From Acinetobacter amyesii (GTDB taxonomy: Bacteria > Pseudomonadota > Gammaproteobacteria > Pseudomonadales > Moraxellaceae): a DNA stretch of 64,000 bases. Location of the stretch: the NCBI RefSeq assembly GCF_002018365.1, contig NZ_MVKX01000004.1, positions 62,001 through 126,000 of the forward strand, written 5' to 3'. Shown piece by piece: positions 18,740 to 28,600 of the stretch. The notes under the pieces were generated by a model. It saw only the letters and a program-made list of their open reading frames with translations. It did no database searches and was not told the DNA's origin. Numbering within the stretch: position 1 is the stretch's first letter; each line of letters begins with the position of its first letter. Position numbers and translations under genes: made by a program.

Positions 18740-19180
18740 ATGGCTTTAAATAATATTTTAGTTCCAGTGGACGGTTCAGAAACTTCTTATGCTGCGGTGG
18801 CTAAAGCTGTCGAGTTTGCAAAAACTTTTGGCAGTAAAATTACTGTGGTTCAAGTACTGACGCTCGATCCATATATTGCTGCAGAGTATATTTCAGCAGC
18901 ACAAACCAATGATTTAATTGAACGTGCTCGTGCATCGATTTTAAATACACTTGAAGAAGCAAAAGCGAAATTTTCAACTGAAGGTGTCACTGTTGAAACT
19001 CGCTTACTTGAAGGTCAAGTGGTGCATACAGAACTGGTTAAAGCTGCAGAAGAAACACATGCGGACTTGATTATTATTGGTTCACATGGCCGTACAGGGA
19101 TCAAAAAATTCTTCTTGGGCAGCGTAGCTCAAAGCGTACTGGGTGCTTCAGACATTCCTGTTTTGGTTGTGCGCAAATAA
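18740..19180 (+). CDS. Universal stress protein, UspA family
   Basis: A 146-residue cytoplasmic UspA-fold protein. The N-terminal LVPVDGSETSYAAVAKA and the C-terminal ATP-binding signature GSHGRTGIKKFFLGSVAQSV (G-2x-G-9x-G-S/T) are intact, so it probably binds ATP. It is preceded by AAGGAG at good spacing and followed by a terminator. The upstream region contains two hairpins that may matter for stress control. Which stress it responds to cannot be read from sequence. Confidence 0.92.
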   Translation: MALNNILVPVDGSETSYAAVAKAVEFAKTFGSKITVVQVLTLDPYIAAEYISAAQTNDLIERARASILNTLEEAKAKFSTEGVTVETRLLEGQVVHTELVKAAEETHADLIIIGSHGRTGIKKFFLGSVAQSVLGASDIPVLVVRK

Positions 19181-19205
19181 GCCATTAGATTTATAGCGTG
19201 AAATA

Positions 19206-19236
19206 AAAAGCCTTCTGATCCTAGAGGGCTTTTTTA
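19206..19236. terminator. Intrinsic terminator between uspA and the atl gene
   Basis: AAGCCTTCT and AGAGGGCTT pair (nine pairs, one G-T) around a six-base loop, with Ts following on the plus strand and As preceding. It ends uspA and may also serve the convergent atl gene. Confidence 0.85.
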
Positions 19237-19290
19237 TTGACTGCTTCATCAATTATAAAATTAAAATTCTATGTTTAAGGCAAGAATTTT

Positions 19291-19608
19291 TTAAGCTAAC
19301 CATTGATATTGTTTCAATGAGATGCGTCCATTCACCACAAAGACATTTTCAGCTGCCAATTTCAATTGCTGAATTTTTTCGCCTTTTTCATTGCAACGCT
19401 GCGTGCTGATTTTTCCCTGAGCATTGACCACCCGATGCCATGGAATCGTTGATGTTGCATCTAGATGCTTAAGTACATAGCCAACCAGTCGTGCATGCTT
19501 CGGTAAACCCGCTAATTTGGCAACTTGTCCATAAGTGGCAATCTTTGCTTGCGGTATCAATTGAATGACCGACAAAATTTGTGTTGCCAATTCATCACTC
19601 TGCTTCAT
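19291..19608 (-). CDS. Alkyltransferase-like protein (MGMT homologue with Trp for Cys)
   Basis: A 105-residue homologue of the DNA-binding domain of O6-alkylguanine-DNA alkyltransferase. The active-site PCHR is replaced by IPWHRVV, the hallmark of ATL proteins. These cannot transfer the alkyl group but bind O6-alkylguanine and recruit nucleotide excision repair. The recognition helix YGQVAKLAGLPKHARLVGYVL is present. I chose the ATG at 19608 because AAAGGAG ends six bases upstream; an in-frame ATG seven codons earlier (19629) lies before this sequence. Convergent with uspA. Confidence 0.88.
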   Translation of the reverse strand: MKQSDELATQILSVIQLIPQAKIATYGQVAKLAGLPKHARLVGYVLKHLDATSTIPWHRVVNAQGKISTQRCNEKGEKIQQLKLAAENVFVVNGRISLKQYQWLA

Positions 19609-19629
19609 CTGATCTCCTTTGAGCCGCAT

Positions 19630-19657
19630 AAAAAAAGAGAACCCGAAGGTTCTCTTT
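19630..19657 (-). terminator. Intrinsic terminator after the giant adhesin gene
   Basis: On the minus strand AAAGAGAACC-TTCG-GGTTCTCTTT is a perfect ten-pair stem with a stable TTCG loop and a T-run. It lies 24 bp past the adhesin stop and just upstream of the atl start. Confidence 0.94.
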
Positions 19658-19680
19658 GATTAATACTTAATTTTGACAGA

Positions 19681-22600
19681 TTAGTACAGTAATTGGTTGT
19701 GATCGATTAAGTCTTGCAAAGTCACATCGGTATTTTTCAAAGTGAGTAATTCAACTTTATCACCAAATTTAGACCCTGTTCCATCACGATCAATACTGAT
19801 CACAGTGTTGCCCTTGCCATCAGATTTCACCGAAACAAACTGATCAATATTCGACTGATTGACATTTTGACCTTGTAACAAGGCTTTGATATTCACTTTA
19901 TCGCCTTCAGACGCATTAAAGTCATTCCAAGTATCATGCCCATTACCGCCCGTAGCATCGGCTTGATCCAATACTTTATAAATAACCGTATCAATGCCCG
20001 CTTTGGTGGTGAATTGATCATTGCCCGCAGTGCTGGTGATTTCATCGTTACCAACACTTCCTGTGAAGTTCACACCTGCTTTAATGGTCAAGGTTGCCGC
20101 TGAAATATCACCATTTGGCGCAACCAGTTTATACGTAAACTGTTCTGCTGCACCTGAGGTAAGATTCGTATCTTTAAGGGTATAGGTGTAACTACCATCT
20201 GATTTCACCACCATTTCGCCATATTTCGCCGTAATGGTTGTACCCGTAGAACTCACTTGGGTAAAGGTTAAGCCACCATCATTAGACACATACAAATCTG
20301 TATATTTCGAAGCGACAGTATCAACACCAAATCCATCATTATCGGTTAATAAATTGCCTTTAGTTGCAGCATTCGCAGCAGATTTTACGGTAAAGCTATC
20401 AAGGTCAATAATGCTCCGTGAAATGACCGCCGATACACTGCCGCCCAAGCTTATGCCTTTATTGGTTACGGCTTGAATCGTATAGGTTCCTGCTTTCAAT
20501 CCAGTGACCGTGACAGAATTACCATTTGGTAGTAGACCAATAACATCAACAACTGTTGAAGCACCCGAAGTCGCAACCAATTTACCTTTTTCATCGTAGA
20601 CATTAATCGTGGTATTACCCAGTAATGAAACCAGTTGTGAAGAACCAAAGTCAACTTTGATGTTCTCTACCGTACCATCTGCAACGGTAATTTTGGTCGA
20701 ACCTGCTTTCGTCCCACCAAATCCAATCGACCAACTGTAGCTAATTGAACTTGAATTACCTGTAGATACGGTATTCGATGCATCAAAACCAATCATGTCA
20801 ACATTGTTGGTAGCAACAACTGTACTAGCATGATCTTTTGGCTCTGCTGCATTCCAGTTCAATGCCAAATCGCTTTGCGTTCCAATGTGAATTATCAGGT
20901 CAGCACTACTTGCTTTGCCCGAAACTGGATCAACTACGGAATAGCTAAACACTTCTGCCTTACCAATCGCTGTGACATCAGCTTTCGGTTTATAGATATA
21001 CGAGCCATCTTGATGAATGGTCAATGTGCCATAGTTCCCTTTGATTATGGTCGTACCATTGATCAATTGGCCATTGATACTATTGACGATTGAACCTGCA
21101 GGAACAGTATCTTGACCATAAAGTGCATCATGATCTGTGATGACATTGCCTTTGGCTTCTTCTACATGACTCACTTCTGGTTCTACTGAAGTATCAAACA
21201 CTTTTAACGATAGATTTGCACTGACCGATGTTGCAAGACCAATTGCTGAACCACCGACAAACTCAAACTTATATTCGCCAGATTGTAAGTTTTTCGCGCG
21301 TACAGCCGTTTCTTCGCCAAAGATGCCGATAAAATCTAATAAACCATAGTCCTTATTCGACGCGATCAGCTTCCAGCTACCATCGGCATTTTTCACAAAT
21401 AGTCGCATTTCCGCTTTATCAAACAGGTTGATCAATGAACCTGTATGTACACTGATCGTTGCCTCACCAACTTCTTGATCCCCGATGGAGAAGTAACCTG
21501 TGTGTACTTTTGAACCAATATTAATCAGATCAAAAACGTTGAATAGTTTATTGGTACGGACTTCTTCAACTGGATATTCAAAGTTGATGTTGGCATTAAC
21601 CAAATTATCCGCCGCGTGAATGCTAACCGTTGGCGCGATTAATTCTTGAGGTGCAGACTCCCCACCATCATCTTTCGCAGTCACTAAAATGTGCTGACCA
21701 TCTGTCACTGCTGGCTGTAAGACAACTTTGAAATTGCCTTCAAGATCAGCAATTGCGGTGCCTAGAATGGTTTTAGCATCTGCAGCATACACAGTGATAT
21801 CCGAACCCGCTTCAGCATGACCTGTGACCACAGCACCTTGACTATCTAAAGCTGCAAATGGTGTTGCTGGTGCGTACAAGTCTGGCGCCAATGCTGGTGT
21901 AGCTAAAGATTCGCCACCTGCATCTTTTGCTGTCACTTTCACTTGCTCGCCATCCACAAGTGCAGGTACAAGTGCAATTTGATAATGACCATTGGCATCC
22001 GCAGTCGCTGTACCCAATGGGGTTGTGCCTTTGCTACCACCGTAAACGGTAACAATGGCAAAAGCTTCTGTCACACCTTCCACAGCAGAACCTGTTGCAT
22101 TGACTTTCGCTGTCGGCGCATCAGGGGCAAATAGATCTGGGGCTTGCGCTGTGATTGCTGCTGATTCACCGCCTGCATCTTTCGCCGTGACTTTTACTTG
22201 CTCACCATCCACCAAAGCTGGCTGAAGTTGAACGCTATATGTCCCATTAGCATCGGCTACAGCCGTCCCAAGCTTTTGCTTCGCATCAGAGGCATATACC
22301 GTCACTTCAGAACCCGGTTGAGCTTTACCAAAGACAGTAGAGCCATCTTTTTGGTTCACTTCCGCAGTTGGAATTACCGGCATAGTTGCATCCATTAAAT
22401 CATCTGATGCATAACCTTGATTCCCTGCTTGATCTGTAGCAGTCGCTGTATATGTGCCTTCTGCTGCTGTTGCCGGAACTTGTGCGATGAAATGACCATT
22501 AGCATCGACAGTGACATCTATATCTTTGCCTTGTGGATCAGTTATAGAAACTTTCGCACCTGATTCAGTTTTACCTGTAATGGTTGCAGAGCCATCTGGA

Positions 22601-25600
22601 TTTGATGTGACTTTAAAATCATCGATCTGCGGTGCAACTTGGTCATCTAGCTCTGCTGTTGCAGAACCTTGATTTCCTGCTTGATCGGTTGCCGTTGCGG
22701 TATAGGTACCTTCTGCAGCAGGCGTTGGAATCGTTGCTGTAAACTGACCGTTGGCATCAACAGTTGCAGGATAGGTTTGACCGTCTGGCGTAGTGATTTT
22801 AACGCTTGCAACCGGTTCAGTTTTACCTGTTACCGTTGCAGAACCATCGGCATTTGCCTGAACTTCTAGATCAGCAATCTGCGGTGCAACTTGGTCATCT
22901 AGATCTGCTGTTGCAGAACCTTGATTTCCGGCTTGATCTGTTGCTATTGCAGTATATGTACCTTCTGCAGCAGGTGATGGAATCGTTGCTGTGAATTGAC
23001 CATTGGCATCCACGCTAGCAGGATAGGTTTGACCGTCTGGCGTAGTGATTTCAACGCTTGCACCCGGTTCAGTTTTACCTGTCACCGTTGCAGAACCATC
23101 GGTATTTGCATCAACTTCTAGATCAGCGATCTGTGGTGCAATTTGGTCATCTAGATCTGCCGTTGCAGAACCTTGATTTCCGGCTTGATCAGTGGCTGTT
23201 GCGGTATATGTACCTTCAGAAGCAGGTGATGGAATCGTTGCTATAAACTGACCATTGGCATCCACGCTAGCAGGATAGGTTTGACCGTCTGGCGTAGTGA
23301 TTTCAACGCTTGCACCCGGTTCAGTTTTACCTGTTACCGTTGCAGAACCATCGGCATTTGCCTGAACGTCAATGCTGACATCAGCAGTGCTATCAATTGT
23401 CGTACTTGTCGTTGCTTTTTGACTTGAATTACCAGCCGCATCTTTCGCAATCGCCTCAATATGATAGAGACCATTTGTCAGGTTTGATGTTGCTTGGTAA
23501 CTCCAGTTGCCTTGAGCATCAACAAGTGCCTGTCCTGTTTCAACAACATTTCCAAGTTGATCTTTCACATTGACGGTAACAGTTACACCTTTTTCAGTTT
23601 TTCCACTAAAACTTGGAGATGGATCTGTAATAACATCGACATCATGAATTTCAATAAGTGGTGGAATGGTATCGACAATAAATTGTTTCGTTGACGGCGC
23701 ACTGATATTACCAGCGATATCTTTCGATATAGCTTCTAAGGTTAATAATCCCTCTGGTAAAGCAACCGATGGTGTATAAGTCCACTTACCTGTTGCCGTA
23801 TCAAGTTTCGCTAAGCCTGAATCCAATAATTTATTTTCAGCATCATAAATATTGATCTGAACTTCAGTACTCTTGCTCGATGTGCCCGAGAAAGTCTGTT
23901 TATTGTTGTTGGTCTGTGGAATTGACGGTGTAGATAACGTCGTCGCTCGCATAGCAAATGTAGCGAGTGGAGCCACTGCTGGAGCTGCAAAGAAATCAAA
24001 ATCATCAATATCAACAGTTGGCGGAGTCGTATCGATTTCAAATCCGTCATTTGCTTCAGCTGTGTTACCTGCTTTGTCCATTGCAATCGCAACAGCCTTA
24101 TATTCACCATCATCTAAATTACGAGGAGGTGTAAATGTCCATGCGCCGTCTGCAAATACACTTGCTTGTCCTTCAAATTTCACCACGCCTGCAAAGTCTT
24201 TAATATATACATAGACCGATGCACCCGGCTCAGTTTCTCCACTGATCGTTGGTGTTTGATCATTTGTAATGATTAGATCATCGATAGTAATGGTCGGTGC
24301 TGTGCTATCGACACTTGCCACGCTATGTGAAGCTGTTGCTGCTTGGCCGGCATTGCCTGCCGCATCGCTATAGCTACCTGCAGCAATATCCAGTTTAACG
24401 GTCGCTGCACTACCATCGTTGCCATTCGCCACGACTTTAGCAGTCCAACTACCATCGGTTTGTTGTGCTAAGTCGTTGAGTTTGCCACCAGTAACCTGTA
24501 CATCGTCTGCATCAAAGCCAATGACTTTTTCACTAAAGCTGATTTTCACATCACCATTGTCGGCAATCGTAATTGTTGCTGTTGGTGCTGTGCTATCGAT
24601 ACTTGCCACGCTGTGCGAAGCTGTTGCTGCTTGACCAGCATTGCCTGCCGCATCACTATAACTGCCTGCCGCAATATCGAGTTTCACGGTCGCAGCACTG
24701 CCATCGTCGCCATTCGCCACGACTTTAGCAGTCCAACTGCCATCGGCTTGTTGTGCCAAGTCGTTGAGTTTACCGCCAGTGACCTGCACATCGTCTGCAT
24801 CAAAGCCAACGACTTTTTCACTAAAGCTGATCTTCACATCGCCATTGTCGGCAATCGTAATCGTTGCTTTTGGTGCTGTGCTATCGATACTTGCTACGCT
24901 GTGTGATGCTGTCGCGGATTGACCGGCATTGCCTGCCGCATCACTATAACTGCCTGCCGCAATATCGAGTTTAACGGTCGCAGCACTACCATCTGTGCCA
25001 TTCGCCACGACTTTAGCAGTCCAACTACCATCGGCTTGTTGTGCTAAGTCTATGAGTTTGCCACCAGTAACCTGTACATCGTCTGCATCAAAGCCAACGA
25101 CTTTTTCACTGAAGCTGATCTTCACATCACCATTATCCGCAATCGTAATTGTTGCTGTTGGTGCTGTGCTATCGACACTTGCCACGCTATGTGAAGCTGT
25201 CGCGGCTTGACCTGCATTGCCTGCCGCATCGCTATAACTGCCTGCAGCAATATCGAGTTTCACGGTTGCTTCACTGCCATCGTTGCCATTCGCCACGACT
25301 TTAGCAGCCCAACTGCCATCGGCTTGTTGTGCTAAGTCTTTGAGTTTGCCACCAGTGACCTGTATGTCGTCTGCATCAAAGCCAACGACTTTTTCACTGA
25401 AGCTGATCTTCACATCACCATTATCAGCAATCGTAATTGTTGCTTTTGGTGCTGTGCTATCGATACTTGCTACGCTGTGTGATGCTGTCGCGGATTGACC
25501 AGCATTGCCTGCTGCATCGCTGTAACTGCCTGCAGCAATATCGAGTTTAACGGTCGCAACACTACCATCGTTGCCATTCGCCACGACTTTAGCAGTCCAA

Positions 25601-28600
25601 CTGCCATCGGCTTGTTGTGCCAAGTCTTTGAGTTTGCCGCCAGTAATTTGAACATCGTCTGCATCAAAGCCAACGACTTTTTCACTGAAGCTGATTTTCA
25701 CATCGCCATTGTCGGCAATCGTAATCGTTGCTTTTGGTGCTGAACTATCAACAGTCACTTGGGTCTTCACATCATCACTGATGTTGCCAGCTTTGTCTTT
25801 TGCATTTGCAGTAACTTGGTATGCACCATCCGTTAAATTTGCCTTAACGCTATAGCTCCAATCACCTTTCGCATCAACTGTCGCGGTGCCAGTCTCGACA
25901 ACATCTCCGTTCGGCTTTTTAACTGTAACCGTCACGGTAGAACCAATTTCAGTTTTGCCTTTTACATCAGGAGTTACATCATTGGTGAGTACTGCATTTT
26001 GGATTTCAATTACTGGATCAGTGATATCAATCACGAAGGTTTTAGATGCTGGGCTACTAATGTTACCGGCTGCATCTTTTGATACAGCTTCAAGTACATA
26101 ATAGCCTTCGAGCAATTCATTCGCTGGCGTGTAGGTCCATTTACCTGTAGCGGTGTCGAGTTTCGCTAGTCCTGAATCGATAACTTTATTATTGGCATCA
26201 CGCAGGTAAACCGTCACTTCTACACTTTTGGTTGAAGTTCCAGAGAATGTTGGCTTCGTTTGATTAGTCTGCGGAACGTTTGTAGGCACGCTTAATGTGC
26301 TGACACGAGAAAATGCTGCAGCAAAATTCGATGTACCAAATAAATCGTCAATATCAACCGTCGGTAAAGTGGTATTAACCGTTCCCGTTTCTGTCTGTTG
26401 ATTACCAGCAGCATCTGTTGCGGTCACAGTCACTGTATAATCAGCTTCGGCAACAGGTGAATCTGGAGTAAATGTCCAAGTACCATCTTTTACCGTTGTC
26501 GTGCCAGCAATATCCTTGCCATTTGAATCTTGTACTTGGATTTGAATATTCGCATCTTCATTCACTGTACCGGTAAAATTAGGTTCTTTAAAATCGTCAA
26601 TCGTGACAATTGGTGCTGTAGCATCTATTGTAAATGATGTGTCTGTGGCACGACCTGTATTACCAGCAGCATCTGTAGCAATGGCCTCAACCGAGTATTC
26701 TCCATCAATCAGGGTTTTATCAGCACGATAACTCCACTGATCACCGATGACCTCAGCCTTTCCTTGATTAACAATTTCGCCTTTACTATCTCTAATTACA
26801 ACGCTAACGTCAGTGCCAGCTTCTGTTTTACCTTTAAATGAAGGCATTGAATCCTGAGTTAAAGTTGTATCTTCAATAGATATTTCAGGATTAATCGTAT
26901 CTTTTGCACCAATCACGGTAGTTGGATCAGAAGTATTGCCTGCTGCATCTTTTGCTGTCACTTGGGCTGTTTCACCATCGGTCACTGCAGGCGATACAGG
27001 GATTTCAAACTCACCTAAACTATTTGCAGTACCTGAACCAATTAATTTGCCATTTTCATCACGAACTTCAACTTTTGCACCCGGCTCAGTTTTACCCGTT
27101 ACAGCTGTGCCGTCTGCATTTAATGTTGCGTCAGGTGATGCTGGTTTTAAAGTATCTTTACCACCGGTTACGGTAGTTGGATCAGAGGTATTTCCTGCTG
27201 CATCTTTAGCCGTCACTTTTGCAGTTTCACCATCGGTCACTGCTGGTGATACCGTGATTTCAAATTCACCTAGACTATTTGCATTTCCTGAACCAATTAA
27301 TTTGCCATTTTCATCGCGCACTTCAACTTTTGTACCCGGCTCAGTTTTACCCGTTACTGTCGTGCCGTCTTCATTTAAAGTTGCATTAGGCGCATCAGGT
27401 TTGGTCGTGTCTTTTGCCGTAGCTTCTGTAGGTTCTGACTTATTGCCTGATTTATCTGTCACTGTGACATCAACAGTTTCACCATTGGTTAATGGATCTT
27501 TAAGTTCAACATCAAAATTACCTGATGAATCCACTGTACCCGTGCCAATGACTTTGCCATCTTGATCTTTCACTTCTACCGTAGTACCCGGCTCACCTTT
27601 ACCTGTGACATGTTCACCATCATCTGTTATGACCACATCTTTAGGTGCGTCAGGTTTGGTCGTGTCTTTACCACCTGTTACGGTAGTTGGATCAGAGGTA
27701 TTTCCTGCTGCATCCTTTGCTGTCACTTGGGCAGTTTCACCATCGGTTACTGCAGGTGATACAGAGATTTCAAACTCACCTAGACTGTTTGCTGTTCCTG
27801 AACCAATTAATTTGCCATTTTCATCACGAACTTCAACTTTTGCACCCGGCTCAGTTTTACCCGTTACTGCCGTGCCGTCTTCATTTAAAGTTGCGTCAGG
27901 CGATGCTGGTTTTAAAGTATCTTTACCACCGGTTACGGTAGTTGGATCAGAAGTATTTCCTGCTGCATCTTTTGCTGTCACTTTGGCAGTTTCACCATCA
28001 GTCACTGCTGGTGATACAGGAATTTCAAACTCACCGAGACTGTTTGCTGTTCCTGAACCAATTAATTTGCCATTTTCATCACGGACTTCAACTTTTGCAT
28101 CCGGCTCAGTTTTACCCGTTACTACTGTGCCGTCTGCATTTAATGTTGCGTCAGGCGATGCTGGTTTTAAAGTATCTTTACCACCTGTTACGGTAGTTGG
28201 ATCAGAGGTATTTCCTGCTGCATCCTTTGCTGTCACTTTGGCAGTTTCACCATCAGTCACTGCAGGCAATACAGGGATTTCAAATTCACCGAGACTGTTT
28301 GCAGTTCCTGAACCAATTAATTTGCCATTTTCATCGCGCACTTCAACTTTTGCACCCGGCTCAGTTTTACCCGTTACTACCGTGCCATCTGCATTTAATG
28401 TTGCATTAGGTGCATCGGGCTTGGTCGTGTCTTTTGCAGTAGCTTCCGTCGGTTCTGACACATTACCTGCTTTGTCTGTCACAGTGACTTCAACAGTTTC
28501 ACCATTGGTTAAAGGATCTTTAAGTTCAACATCAAAATTACCTGATGAATCCACTTTACCTGTGCCAATGACTTTGCCATCTTGATCTTTTACTTCTACC

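Noticed and set aside
27605..28585. 326-codon plus-strand open frame inside the adhesin gene
   Set aside because: It is antisense to the tandem 85-codon repeats and is itself perfectly periodic. The lack of stops follows from the codon use of the repeats; no ribosome-binding site or family match.
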